Assembly (NCBI GenBank): GCA_040384665.1
Contig: JAZKIY010000006.1
Coordinates: 62,001-126,000 of the forward strand
DNA length: 64,000 nt
From: PCRC01 sp040384665
Lineage (GTDB): Bacteria; Pseudomonadota; Gammaproteobacteria; Burkholderiales; Burkholderiaceae_C
Direction of reading: 5' to 3'
The notes under the pieces are model-generated. The model made no database searches. It saw only the letters and a list, made by a program, of their open reading frames with translations, and had not been told where the DNA came from. Below are positions 40,222-49,523 of the stretch, piece by piece; position 1 is the stretch's first letter, and every line of letters starts with the position of its first letter. A program made the translations under genes and the position numbers.

Positions 40222-41166
40222 ATGAACAAAGTCACAAAACTCTTGGCAGGCTTGCTGCTGCTTGCGGCGCTGCTGATCGGCGTGTATGCGCTGATGCTGG
40301 CGCGCCAGCCCGCACCGGCGCCTGTGCCCACTGCCCAGGCGGTGCAGCCTAACCCTGTCAACCAGTATTCGGTGGTGGTCGCCAGCAAAGTGCTGGAGGC
40401 TGGCAAGCCGATTCCGGTCGATGCCATCCGGGTGGAAAAGCTGCCCATCAAACCTGGCAACAGCTTTGACAACACCGCTGATGTGGTGGGCAAGGTTGCC
40501 GTCACCGATGTGGGGGTGGGCGTGCCGCTGTTGCAAACGCACCTCTCTGGTGGCTTGGCCACCCAGGTGGCTGAAGGCGAGCGTGCGGTGGCGATCAACA
40601 TTGACGAAGCCATCGCAGTGGGCTACCGCATCAAGCCAGGCGACTTTGTCGATGTGTTTTTCTTCCTGAAGCAAGACAACAGTGAAATCGCCCCCAGCCA
40701 ATCACGTTTGCTGCTGTCCAAATTGCGGGTGCTGGCCACAGGCGGCAGTTCGGTGAATGAAGACGCTGCCAAAGTCGAGAACCGCGCTCCAGCCCGCACC
40801 GTGGTGCTGGCGGTGCCAGTGGCTGACATCAACAAGCTGACTTTGTCCCAGCACGCCGGGCGCTTGACGCTGGCGTTGCGCAATCCCAAAGATGAAGACG
40901 TGCCATCTGAATCGCTGTACCCGTCACCACCGCCTATTTTGCAGGCTGGTGGCTTCAAACCCGGCAGCACCGATGCCACCAGCGGCAAGCTGTTGACCAC
41001 TGCACTCGCCAGTGAGCCGGTGAACCAAGCCTTTGCAGGTGTCAGCCTGCCCGGCCTTTCGGCCAAGAAAGACGGTGCTGTGGCCACGTCGGTGTACCGG
41101 GGCCGGTCTTCGGTGTCGGTAACGGTGGACAGGGTTGAAATCATTCGTGGGGGAGTTCGTCAATGA
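40222..41166 (+). CDS. cpaB: Flp pilus assembly protein CpaB/RcpC
   Basis: The 314-residue protein has an N-terminal membrane helix (LLAGLLLLAALLIGVYALML). A SAF domain follows (VVVASKVLEAGKPIPVDAIR) and then a RcpC/CpaB domain (VAINIDEAIAVGYRIKPGDF). CpaB acts in the periplasm with the secretin. Its stop overlaps the start of the secretin gene by 4 bp. Confidence 0.93.
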   Translation: MNKVTKLLAGLLLLAALLIGVYALMLARQPAPAPVPTAQAVQPNPVNQYSVVVASKVLEAGKPIPVDAIRVEKLPIKPGNSFDNTADVVGKVAVTDVGVGVPLLQTHLSGGLATQVAEGERAVAINIDEAIAVGYRIKPGDFVDVFFFLKQDNSEIAPSQSRLLLSKLRVLATGGSSVNEDAAKVENRAPARTVVLAVPVADINKLTLSQHAGRLTLALRNPKDEDVPSESLYPSPPPILQAGGFKPGSTDATSGKLLTTALASEPVNQAFAGVSLPGLSAKKDGAVATSVYRGRSSVSVTVDRVEIIRGGVRQ

Positions 41167-42701
41167 AAACCAATGTTATGAAGCCAGTGTTGCGCACAGC
41201 GGTGCAGGGCGTCGTGCTGGGGCTGCTGGTTCAAAGCGCCTGGGCGCAGTCCGACGTACCGGCCGCCGTCGCGCTGCCAGCGCCAGTTGCCAAACCTGCT
41301 ATGGGTGTCCAGGCAATTGACGCATCCAGCTCAGCAGACAGCAAGCCAGCGGCAGTCAAGCGCAGCCCAGTGGTCAAGGTCGTTAAAACGGCGCAGTTGC
41401 CTAAAGCCGATGTTGCCCCCGCTGTAGCGGGTAGCCCGTTGCCCGACACGCTGGATTTGCAAAGCGCACAGCAGCGCGAGATTTTGCTCAACACCGCCAT
41501 TGACCGCATTGCGATTGCTGACCCAAGCGTGGCCGATGCGCTGGTACTCAAGGCCCAAGGCGGCAAGGGGTATGGCTCGCTGCTGTTTTTTGGCAAACGC
41601 AGCGGTAGCACCAATTTGCTGGTGTGGTACCGCGGCCAGGCTCAGGCCAAAAGCGTAGAGATTGTGGTCGACGGCGACGGCTTGAAAGGCACGGGCCTGC
41701 GCGCTACCGCCTCGGTGCTGTCTGGCACAGCGCCCGACATGGTGACCCATGCCAACGCCAGCCAATTGATCCGGCAGAACAAACAGAGCGGTGGGTCTTC
41801 GGGTGGCGCTCAGGGAGGTTCCAACGGGGAAGCCGGTAAAGACAGCATCGCAGGCGGTGGCTTGATCGACCAAAGCCTGGTCGGTACCGGCGGTACGGTG
41901 CAGGTTGATGTGAAGGTGGTGGAGTTCAGCAAGACCGCGCTGAAAGACGTGGGCGCTAATTTCTCCTTCGTGAAGGGCAAATACTTCTTTGATTCGTTGT
42001 TTGGCTCGGCCACCACGCCGGTATTGGGTGCTTTCAATATTCTGGCCAACATTAGCAACACCACCAACGCCAGCTTGCGCCTCCTGCAAAGCAACGGCAT
42101 GGCGCGCATTCTGGCCGAGCCCACGCTGGTGGCGCAGTCCGGTCACAGCGCAAGTTTTCTGGCTGGCGGCGAGATCCCTATTCCCATTCCACAGGGTTTG
42201 GGCAGCGTGGGCATTGAGTACAAGGCTTTCGGTATTGGTCTGGCGGTGACGCCCACTGTACTGGGGCCCAACCGCATTGCGCTGAAAGTGGCGCCGCAAG
42301 CCAGCGACCTTGACTTCACCAACGCGATCAATATCAGTGGCACCATGATTCCGGCACTGTTGACCCGGCGTGCCGACACCACAGTCGAACTGGGCGATGG
42401 TGAAAGCTTTGTCATTGGCGGCTTGATCAGCAAAAGCACGCTCTCCAGTGTGGACAAGCTTCCTTTTCTGGGAGACATCCCGATCATCGGCGCCTTCTTC
42501 AAGAACATGAATGTGCGCAGCGAAGAGAAGGAGCTCGTCATCATTGTCACGCCGAGGCTGGTACGGCCGCTGGCCCGTGGTGCGAACCTGACTGTGCTGC
42601 CCGGCAGCGATGCGTTGCGCACCGATGGGCGTGAAGGACCTGTCTGGACACCTTATCTCCTAGGCAGCCGCAACGACACCTTGCCAGGTTTTTCCAAATG
42701 A
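41163..42701 (+). CDS. cpaC: Tad secretin CpaC/RcpA
   Basis: The 512-residue outer-membrane channel has a signal peptide (GVVLGLLVQSAWAQ) and an N-terminal pilus-formation domain (VADALVLKAQGGKGYGSLLF). The C-terminal secretin domain reads ARILAEPTLVAQSGHSASFL, GGEIPIPIPQGLG and ITPRLVRPLA-like IVTPRLVRPL. The Flp fibre leaves the cell through it. It overlaps both neighbours by 4 bp, implying translational coupling. Confidence 0.95.
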   Translation: MKTNVMKPVLRTAVQGVVLGLLVQSAWAQSDVPAAVALPAPVAKPAMGVQAIDASSSADSKPAAVKRSPVVKVVKTAQLPKADVAPAVAGSPLPDTLDLQSAQQREILLNTAIDRIAIADPSVADALVLKAQGGKGYGSLLFFGKRSGSTNLLVWYRGQAQAKSVEIVVDGDGLKGTGLRATASVLSGTAPDMVTHANASQLIRQNKQSGGSSGGAQGGSNGEAGKDSIAGGGLIDQSLVGTGGTVQVDVKVVEFSKTALKDVGANFSFVKGKYFFDSLFGSATTPVLGAFNILANISNTTNASLRLLQSNGMARILAEPTLVAQSGHSASFLAGGEIPIPIPQGLGSVGIEYKAFGIGLAVTPTVLGPNRIALKVAPQASDLDFTNAINISGTMIPALLTRRADTTVELGDGESFVIGGLISKSTLSSVDKLPFLGDIPIIGAFFKNMNVRSEEKELVIIVTPRLVRPLARGANLTVLPGSDALRTDGREGPVWTPYLLGSRNDTLPGFSK

Positions 42702-43960
42702 TGCAGATGCCGCCCGAACTGTTCATCAGCAACACGCACAACGCGGCCTTGCCCGAGTTTGCGCTGGCTTTTGCACAAGCCGGCACGGCAGAAACGCTGT
42801 TTGCGGCCGTGGCCGGCATGGGCAACCTCTCGCCCTTGCAGGGTGGCGTGGAAGACTGCGTCAGAACGTTGGCCAGTACCCCTTACCGACTGGTGTTTCT
42901 GGATTTTTCGCCATCACAGATTGGCCGCTCGGCCAGCCTCGCCAAGCAGTTGGCCAGCACACGGCCTGAGCTGGCACTGGTGGCAGTGGGTAATTCTGCA
43001 GTGGCTGATTCGGTGCTGTCGGCGCTGCGCGCCGGCGTGCGCGACTTCATTGACCTGAGCAGTGCCCATCTGGAAGCTGCCGCCATTGTTCAAAAAGCGC
43101 TGGCAAGCGGCCATTCGCCTGCTGCCAGCCACAGCCCGGCCTCACGCGGCAAGCTGGTGGTGTTGCTGGGTGCACGGGCTGGCGTGGGCACCAGTTGCGC
43201 CGCTGTCAATCTGACATTGCTGGCCCAGCGCGCTTACGGAGCTGAAGGCAAAACCCTGCTGCTCGACTTTGGCATTCCAGTGGCCGATGCATCGCTCTAT
43301 CTGGGCCAGAAAAAAGAGTTTGACCTGCTGCAGGCCATCAACAGCCTGAACCGCATTGACGAAACTTTCATTGCTTCGGCCTTTGCTCGCCACAACAGCG
43401 GTTTTACCTTGCTGCCGATGCCAAGCCAAGCGGAGCGCATGCGTGAAATTGCCTACAGCGACGCACTGTCGTTGCTGGATGTGATGCGTGGTTTTTTCCC
43501 ACTGCAGATCGCCGATCTGGGTGGTTGCAGTGACCCAGATTTTGTGGCCGCCATGGTGCGCAACGCCGACGAAGTATTGCTGGTGAGCGACCCGTCGGTT
43601 GGTGCCATTGTGTCGGCGCGCACCTTGCTGCAAGCGCTGGCCGAGCGCGGCGTGATTGTCAGCAAACTGCAACTGCTGTTGTCCAAGCATGACGAGGCGT
43701 TGGCCTTGACGGCGGCCGATGTGGCCAAACGCCTGGGTATTCAGCCCATGGGTGAATTGCCGCAGTGCCATGTGCCGATGTTGCAAGCCATCAACCAGGG
43801 GCGCGCACTGGCCGAAGTGGCACCGACCGATGCCTACGTGCAGGCGCTTGAAGCCGTCTGGCGCCGGTTTGACTGGATGCCAGAGTCCAAGCCAGCCGCT
43901 TCCCGCTTCAACCAGGGGCTGGTGAAAGGTTTGCGCAGCTTCATGCAACGGCCTTCCTGA
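42698..43960 (+). CDS. cpaE: Tad pilus localisation ATPase-like protein TadZ/CpaE
   Basis: The 420-residue protein has an N-terminal receiver-like domain (PYRLVFLDFSPSQIGRSASL) and a C-terminal ParA/MinD-type domain starting GKLVVLLGARAGVGTSCAAV. The Walker A region lacks the canonical KGGxGKT lysines, reading GARAGVGTS, so ATP hydrolysis may be weak or absent. TadZ places the tad machine at a pole. The lysine loss is read directly; its effect is inference. Confidence 0.92.
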   Translation: MMQMPPELFISNTHNAALPEFALAFAQAGTAETLFAAVAGMGNLSPLQGGVEDCVRTLASTPYRLVFLDFSPSQIGRSASLAKQLASTRPELALVAVGNSAVADSVLSALRAGVRDFIDLSSAHLEAAAIVQKALASGHSPAASHSPASRGKLVVLLGARAGVGTSCAAVNLTLLAQRAYGAEGKTLLLDFGIPVADASLYLGQKKEFDLLQAINSLNRIDETFIASAFARHNSGFTLLPMPSQAERMREIAYSDALSLLDVMRGFFPLQIADLGGCSDPDFVAAMVRNADEVLLVSDPSVGAIVSARTLLQALAERGVIVSKLQLLLSKHDEALALTAADVAKRLGIQPMGELPQCHVPMLQAINQGRALAEVAPTDAYVQALEAVWRRFDWMPESKPAASRFNQGLVKGLRSFMQRPS

Positions 43961-43999
43961 TTTGTTTTTACTTGCCATTACTGATTGAGCGAGACCACC

Positions 44000-45316
44000 A
44001 TGCGCAACGGCACTTACGAATTTTCCACCGACACCAGCAGCTTTGCCGGGTCACAGCAGTTTCTGGACATCAAGCAAAGCGCGCAGTCGCACCTGTTGAC
44101 GCGCATTGAAGAAGAGGGCCAGGAACTGACGCGCAAACCGCGCAACACGGTGCAGCAGTTTGTGCTGACCGAGGTGGATGCCTTCATTCGCAGCAAGCGC
44201 GTGCCCATCAATGACCTGGAAACCCGCGTGATTGCCGACGCCTTGTTCAAGGACTTGATGGGACTCGGCCCGCTGGAAGATTTGCTGATGGACCCTTCCA
44301 TCGAAGACATCTTGTGCAACGGTCCGAAAGAAGTGTTTGTGTCACGCGGCGGCGTGCTGGAACGTGCCAGCACCCGTTTTACCGACAGTGCCCATCTGCT
44401 GCGCATCGTGCGCCGCATTCTGGCGCCGCTGGGGCGCAGGCTGGATGAATCGACGCCGATGGTCGATGCCCGGCTGCACGACGGCGGGCGGCTCAACGCC
44501 ATCATTGAACCGCTGGCGCTGGAAGGGCCGGTGGTGTCGATCCGCAAGTTCCGCAAAGACCCGATGACACCGCAAGAGCTGGTGGGGCTGGGCAGCATGA
44601 ACCAGGCGGTGCATGACTTGCTGCACGCAGCGGTAAAAAATCGCTGCAACATCATCATCAGCGGCGGTACCAGCTCCGGTAAAACTTCGCTGCTGAACGC
44701 GTTGGCGAACTTTATTGGTGAAACCGAACGCATCATCACCATTGAAGACACGGCCGAACTGAAGCTGCACCATGAGCACGTGGTGCGACTGGAGTCGCGC
44801 CCTGGTGGTTTTGAAGGCACTGGCGAAGTGACACCTCGAGACCTGATGCGCAACAGTTTGCGCATGCGGCCAGACCGGGTGATTTTGGGCGAGGTGCGTG
44901 GTGGCGAGGTGCTGGAACTGCTGCAGGCCATGGGCACTGGTCATGATGGCTCGATGGGCACCATCCATGCCAACAGCCCGCGCGAATGTCTGTACCGCAT
45001 GGAAATGCTGGCTGGTTTTGCCGGTTTTCAGGGCAGTGAAAGCAGCCTGCGCCGCATGATCTCCAGCGCGGTGGATTTCATTGTGCAGATTGGTCGACTT
45101 GCCAACGGCAAGCGGCGCATTTTGTCGGTCACCGAAATTACTGGCTTTGGCGACAACATTGTTTCCATGCAGGAGCTGTACCGGCATGAAACCGTGATTG
45201 GCCCGGACGGCAAGGAATACGACCGTTGGCAAGGCCTGGGTGTACCGCCACACAGCCCCAAGCTGGCAGCGTTGCGCCACATGCCAGCGGGTGGCAAGGG
45301 GCACATCCATGTCTAG
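44000..45316 (+). CDS. cpaF: Tad pilus assembly ATPase TadA/CpaF
   Basis: The 438-residue secretion ATPase powers Flp pilus assembly. It has the Walker A motif ISGGTSSGKTSLLNAL at about residues 220-235, the aspartate box IITIEDTAELKLHH, Walker B VILGEVRGGE and the His box GHDGSMGTIHANS. All key residues are present. I use ATG 44000; an in-frame TTG at 43985 would add five residues. It overlaps tadB by 8 bp. Confidence 0.96.
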   Translation: MRNGTYEFSTDTSSFAGSQQFLDIKQSAQSHLLTRIEEEGQELTRKPRNTVQQFVLTEVDAFIRSKRVPINDLETRVIADALFKDLMGLGPLEDLLMDPSIEDILCNGPKEVFVSRGGVLERASTRFTDSAHLLRIVRRILAPLGRRLDESTPMVDARLHDGGRLNAIIEPLALEGPVVSIRKFRKDPMTPQELVGLGSMNQAVHDLLHAAVKNRCNIIISGGTSSGKTSLLNALANFIGETERIITIEDTAELKLHHEHVVRLESRPGGFEGTGEVTPRDLMRNSLRMRPDRVILGEVRGGEVLELLQAMGTGHDGSMGTIHANSPRECLYRMEMLAGFAGFQGSESSLRRMISSAVDFIVQIGRLANGKRRILSVTEITGFGDNIVSMQELYRHETVIGPDGKEYDRWQGLGVPPHSPKLAALRHMPAGGKGHIHV

Positions 45317-46259
45317 CACGTTGCTGACCGTGATGGCCTTTGCATTTGCTTTGGCTGGGGCAGGGCTCTACCTGTGGCAACGCGCCAAATGGCAAGACCA
45401 GCGCCAGGCCGCTGCCGCCGGGCTGGACCAGTTGATGAAACTGGAACTGGGCGTGCCAATGAGCACGGCGCAAGACCGCCAGACCCGGCAGCGCAGACAG
45501 GCCATGTTTGGCAACGGCAAGAATCTGTGGATCAACCACACGCTCTTGCGCGCTGGCTTGGCTGACCGGCCACGCACGCTGGTGTTGGCAGCTTTGCCAC
45601 CGCTGCTTTTGGGCGCTGTGGGTGGGTTGCTGCAAGGCGCGTTGCTGGCGCTGGTGTTGTGCGGGTTTGGCTGCGCGGTGGTGATGGTGTGGCTGAACTG
45701 GCGCATTAGCCGCCAGAACATGGCATTGACCCACGCCATACCGGTTTTTTTAGACAGTGTGGTGCGGATGATGACCGTGGGACACAGCGTGCAGTCGGCC
45801 TTTCAAAACGGCGTGACCACACCGGGTACGCCGTTGGGTAACGCCATGGCGCACACCTCGCGGCTGCAGGCCAGCGGCCTGGATTCTGACCAGGCTTTGC
45901 AAGCAGTGGGTGAGTTGTACAACTCGACCGAACTGATTCTGCTGGCGTCAATTCTCCGCATGGGCATGCGTTTTGGTGGCAGGGGCGACTTGATCATTGC
46001 CAGGGTGGCGGTGTTCATTCGTGACCGTGAGCAGGCCCAGCAAGACTTGATGGCCCAGTCTGCCGAGACCCGTTTGTCGGCGTGGATCATGGGCGGTCTT
46101 CCTGTCGCCCTTGCGCTCTACATCATCGCGATGAACCCCAAGTTTATTGGCGGCATGTGGGCTGACCCCTTGGGCAACAAGCTGTTGATTGGTGCTTTGG
46201 TTCTGGAGCTTATTGGCGCAGCCGTCTTGTACAGAATGACCAAATCGCTGGAGGACTGA
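45309..46259 (+). CDS. tadB: Tad inner-membrane platform protein TadB
   Basis: The 316-residue protein has a membrane helix at the N-terminus, two central helices (LVLAALPPLLLGAVGGLLQG and ALVLCGFGCAVVMVWL) and a GspF/T2SSF domain (VFLDSVVRMMTVGHSVQSAF to AWIMGGLPVALALYIIAM). With TadC it forms the platform on which the TadA ATPase acts. ATG 45309 lies within the 3' end of cpaF; the upstream extension of the frame has no homology. Confidence 0.93.
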   Translation: MSSTLLTVMAFAFALAGAGLYLWQRAKWQDQRQAAAAGLDQLMKLELGVPMSTAQDRQTRQRRQAMFGNGKNLWINHTLLRAGLADRPRTLVLAALPPLLLGAVGGLLQGALLALVLCGFGCAVVMVWLNWRISRQNMALTHAIPVFLDSVVRMMTVGHSVQSAFQNGVTTPGTPLGNAMAHTSRLQASGLDSDQALQAVGELYNSTELILLASILRMGMRFGGRGDLIIARVAVFIRDREQAQQDLMAQSAETRLSAWIMGGLPVALALYIIAMNPKFIGGMWADPLGNKLLIGALVLELIGAAVLYRMTKSLED

Positions 46260-46261
46260 CT

Positions 46262-47224
46262 ATGGCAAACACACAACTTTCTTTCCTGTTGATGGTGTCG
46301 GCTGGCCTGGTGCTGCTGGCTGTGTTGGCCCTGGCCGCAGACCGCCTGCTGGCTCGCCGTCGCAACATGAACATGCAAGAGCAACTGGACGCGGTGCTGA
46401 ATGCCGGCGTAGCAAAGGCTGGATCTGCCGCAAACCGCTCACATGCTGACCGTTTGCGCCAACTGGTGGATTCGGTGGCGAATCTGGGCGAAAAAGTGTC
46501 GGCCTCGCGTTTTGGGCAAATGTCGCTGGAAGACGAAGACGTGCGTCTGCTGGCACTTTGCAACCTGCGCGATCTGCGCAGCCGCTATGTGTTTCTGGCC
46601 AGTCGGGTGGTGACGCCCATCGTCCTGATGTTGGCCGTTGTGATTTTTTACGCTGGTACGGGTTTCAAACTCGGGCTTGCGCTGTTCGCCGCGTTGAGTG
46701 TGGGATTCCTTTTGCCCAAATTTGTGCTGCAGTCGGTTGCGCGCCGCCGCCAGAGCCGCATTGATGTGGAGTTGCCCTGGCTGCTGGAACTGCTGCAACT
46801 GATGATGGGCGTAGGCATGAGCGTGGACCAGAGTCTGCAAATGGTGATCAACGACTTTCGCAGCACGGCGCCGGTACTGGCTTCTGAGCTTGAAATTGCC
46901 AACCAACAGTTTTCAGTGGGTCGCAGCCGTGAGCAGAGCCTGCAGCGCTTGGTGAAACTGTTTGACAACGAAGACCTGAAGACTTTTGTAGACCTTTTGC
47001 TGCAAGTGGACCGGTTTGGCGGTGCGGTGCAAGAACCATTAAAGCGGTTTGGTGACCGCTTATTGGAGCAACGGCGCAACAGGGTCCGTGAAAAGATCGG
47101 GAAACTGACTGTGAAGATGAGCGCTGTGATGATTTTGTTTCTGATGCCTGCGCTGATGATCGTGGCCGGTGGCCCCGGTTTTCTGGGTGTCATTCGCGCG
47201 CTTGGAAACATGAATGGAGGCTAA
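46262..47224 (+). CDS. tadC: Tad inner-membrane platform protein TadC
   Basis: The 320-residue GspF-domain protein is the TadB partner. It has an N-terminal helix, a central hydrophobic pair (VTPIVLMLAVVIFYAGTG and LALFAALSVGFLLP) and the T2SSF domain (LPWLLELLQLMMGVGMSVDQ to MSAVMILFLMPALMIVAG). It starts 3 bp after tadB. Confidence 0.93.
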   Translation: MANTQLSFLLMVSAGLVLLAVLALAADRLLARRRNMNMQEQLDAVLNAGVAKAGSAANRSHADRLRQLVDSVANLGEKVSASRFGQMSLEDEDVRLLALCNLRDLRSRYVFLASRVVTPIVLMLAVVIFYAGTGFKLGLALFAALSVGFLLPKFVLQSVARRRQSRIDVELPWLLELLQLMMGVGMSVDQSLQMVINDFRSTAPVLASELEIANQQFSVGRSREQSLQRLVKLFDNEDLKTFVDLLLQVDRFGGAVQEPLKRFGDRLLEQRRNRVREKIGKLTVKMSAVMILFLMPALMIVAGGPGFLGVIRALGNMNGG

Positions 47225-47228
47225 TGCC

Positions 47229-48119
47229 ATGACCCTTTCTTTAGTTGCAAATTTTTCCCGCGCCGTGCCTGGTGTGCTAGCCGCCTGTGTTGTTCTACTG
47301 GGCGGTTGCGCCACTTCTGGCAGCACGGGGGCCAACATGGCGCAACGCGCCGATGCGCAGACCCAACTCGCACAAAAAGAGGCGGCCGATCGCCCTCCTG
47401 TGCTCGCAGACAACCGCGCCACCCACGTGCAACTGGTCACGCAGATGCAGCAAAAAAGTCTGTACTTTGCATCCCTCGCGCACATCGATGCCCTGCAGCA
47501 GCGCTGGGGCGCAGATGCAGAGTTGGACCTGCTCCGTGCAGACGCGCTGAGACAGACTGGTCAAACAGCCAATGCCCGCACGGTCTACAGCCAATTGCTG
47601 GCAACACCCATGAAGGCGCGTGCCGCACACGGCCTGGGGCTGTTGGCCGGCAGGGCAGGTGACTTCCCGGGCGCGGTGGGATTTTTGCAGCAAGCCACAC
47701 AAGCCGCCCCAACAGATGCTGACGTGCTCAATGACCTGGGCTTTGCGCTGATGCAGCAAGGCCAATGGGCCGATGCCCGACTGCCGCTGATGAAGGCGTC
47801 AGAACTGGCCAGCGACAACCCGCGCATCTGGAGCAATGTCGCGCTCTTCCTCACGCTGGACGGGCAGACCAAACAAGCCATGGACGTGGCTGAGAGTCGC
47901 CAGCTGTCTGCAGTTGCGCGCAACCAGATTGTTGAAATGGCCCGAAGTATTCGTGAACGCAACAGCGGTGCCAGTACCTCGCCATCTGCAGCAGTCTCTG
48001 CAATGGAAGTGGTGGTCCAGCCTGCCAGGTCAACCGACACGGTTGCTCAACTCAACCCCAACCTTACCCCATCGTTCGGCATTGCCAGGCTGATGGCGTT
48101 GCCCTCCAGCAACCCTTGA
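47229..48119 (+). CDS. tadD: Tad lipoprotein TadD, TPR protein
   Basis: The 296-residue lipoprotein has a signal peptide with lipobox LLGGC and several TPR units (DVLNDLGFALMQQGQWADAR is the clearest). TadD is thought to act as a pilotin for secretin assembly in the outer membrane. ATG 47229 has GGAGG 8 nt upstream. The C-terminal ~60 residues are Ser/Val/Pro rich. Confidence 0.9.
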   Translation: MTLSLVANFSRAVPGVLAACVVLLGGCATSGSTGANMAQRADAQTQLAQKEAADRPPVLADNRATHVQLVTQMQQKSLYFASLAHIDALQQRWGADAELDLLRADALRQTGQTANARTVYSQLLATPMKARAAHGLGLLAGRAGDFPGAVGFLQQATQAAPTDADVLNDLGFALMQQGQWADARLPLMKASELASDNPRIWSNVALFLTLDGQTKQAMDVAESRQLSAVARNQIVEMARSIRERNSGASTSPSAAVSAMEVVVQPARSTDTVAQLNPNLTPSFGIARLMALPSSNP

Positions 48120-48183
48120 CTGGCACCGGCCCGTTCAAGTTGATCGTCAAATGTGCCGATTTACCCCACCACAAGGACAAACC

Positions 48184-48480
48184 ATGTCGCACCTCCGAAT
48201 CAGGCGCATTGCCGCCCTTATGCCCAGCAGCCGAATGATCGCTGTGGTCGCCCTTTTCAGCGCCTGCAGTGCTGGGGCACAGGTGGAGACAGCTGCCACC
48301 GTCGGCACCAGCACCCGTAACTTGCTTGACCTGCAGCGCAGTGGTCGCCAGGCCGGCGCTGAGCTACCAATGTTGGGAGCAGCCTCAGCATTGGCCTACC
48401 AGCGCTACCTGCAAGCCAACAAGTACCCGATTCCGGAGTATTTCTCGGAAAACCTCAACGCCAGCAAGACCAGCAAGTAA
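48184..48480 (+). CDS. DUF3613-type small secreted protein of the tad locus
   Basis: The 98-residue protein has a signal peptide (MIAVVALFSACSAGAQ). A short mature part contains TRNLLDLQRSGRQAG and ALAYQRYLQANKYPIPEYF, the pattern of DUF3613 proteins found in tad loci of Burkholderiales. The function is unknown. Position between tadD and the pseudopilins suggests a periplasmic accessory role. ATG 48184 has AAGGA upstream. Confidence 0.8.
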   Translation: MSHLRIRRIAALMPSSRMIAVVALFSACSAGAQVETAATVGTSTRNLLDLQRSGRQAGAELPMLGAASALAYQRYLQANKYPIPEYFSENLNASKTSK

Positions 48481-48505
48481 GAAGTAAGCCATTCAAAGAT
48501 CAAAC

Positions 48506-49021
48506 GTGAACACAGTGCACATACGGCGGCGCGAACATAGCAAATGCTGGCAGCAAAGTGGTGTCTATGCGATCGAATTTGCCTTGGTGTTTCCAGTATT
48601 CTTCTTGTTGGCATATGGGGTTTTGGCATTTGCCTTGGTGTTTTTCATGCGCTTGAATTTGCAGCATGCGACGGAAGAGGGCGCACGCGCTGCTTTGCAA
48701 TACCAAACCACACAGAGTGCCCGACTGCAGCGGGCTGTGACTGTGACGCAGTCGCAAACCAGCTGGATGCCGGTTTTGCCTGTTGTGGTGGCTGATATCT
48801 GCCCAATCAACTCCGGGTGCCAACCAACCAGCACGCCTGGCGCACCAGCCATCGCATGTGGTGACACCATGTCCGAAGCCTGCCAGATTGTTGTGGTTGC
48901 CAACTACGACTATGCAGCTAATCCGTTGATTCCAGAACTGTTAGGGCTAGGTCTCTTGTTACCCAATACACTTCGCGCCGTCGCTGCTGTACTGGTGGAC
49001 GGTAGAACGCTCAAGCCATGA
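48506..49021 (+). CDS. tadE: TadE-like pseudopilin 1
   Basis: The 171-residue protein has a short basic leader and a prepilin-like site, G followed by VYAIEFALVFPVFFLLAYGV, with the conserved glutamate at +5. A periplasmic domain with four cysteines follows (ICPINSGCQP and ACGDTMSEACQ), probably two disulfides. The start is GTG 48506. It overlaps the next gene by 4 bp. CpaA should process it. Confidence 0.88.
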   Translation: MNTVHIRRREHSKCWQQSGVYAIEFALVFPVFFLLAYGVLAFALVFFMRLNLQHATEEGARAALQYQTTQSARLQRAVTVTQSQTSWMPVLPVVVADICPINSGCQPTSTPGAPAIACGDTMSEACQIVVVANYDYAANPLIPELLGLGLLLPNTLRAVAAVLVDGRTLKP

Positions 49022-49512
49022 GAGTCGTCATGCAGGGAACATTTCGTACAAAAACGCAGACGGGCGTGGCTGCCATTGAGTTCGCGCTGGTGTTGCTGCT
49101 GTTTTTGTCGCTGCTTTACGGCATCGCCACGTTTGGCATGGTGTTCTACACCCAGCAAGCGGTATCGCGAGCTGCTGAAGATGGCGCTCGTGCCATTTCG
49201 CTTTTAGGTTCAACCGCGCTGGTAGCGAATGACCCGCAGATTCAGGGTGTTGTACGCAACTCATTGGCGGCGTCGCTGATTGCCCCTCCAGGTGTGGATT
49301 ACGACACTGCGGCCGAACGTAAAACTTGGGTCAGCAACGCCCAGAACGTGAGCGTCACAACCACCGACAACGCCTGCGGCAGCAGCGGACCGAGTTGCGT
49401 GAATGTGACTGTGCAATACCAATACAGCAGGAACAGCATTCTTCCCGCGTCGTCGCTAATCAACTGGACGCTGCCAACCACTCTGACTGCCAGCGCTTTT
49501 GCGTCCAAGTAA
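49018..49512 (+). CDS. TadE-like pseudopilin 2 (TadE/TadF)
   Basis: The 164-residue protein resembles the previous one. It has a basic leader, the site G then VAAIEFALVLLLFLSLLYGI, and a periplasmic part with QQAVSRAAEDGARA, typical of TadE domains. A cysteine pair is seen in NACGSSGPSCVNV. It may fill the TadF role. ATG 49018 overlaps the preceding stop; ATG 49030 is an alternative. Confidence 0.88.
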   Translation: MRVVMQGTFRTKTQTGVAAIEFALVLLLFLSLLYGIATFGMVFYTQQAVSRAAEDGARAISLLGSTALVANDPQIQGVVRNSLAASLIAPPGVDYDTAAERKTWVSNAQNVSVTTTDNACGSSGPSCVNVTVQYQYSRNSILPASSLINWTLPTTLTASAFASK

Positions 49513-49523
49513 GAGCACACACA

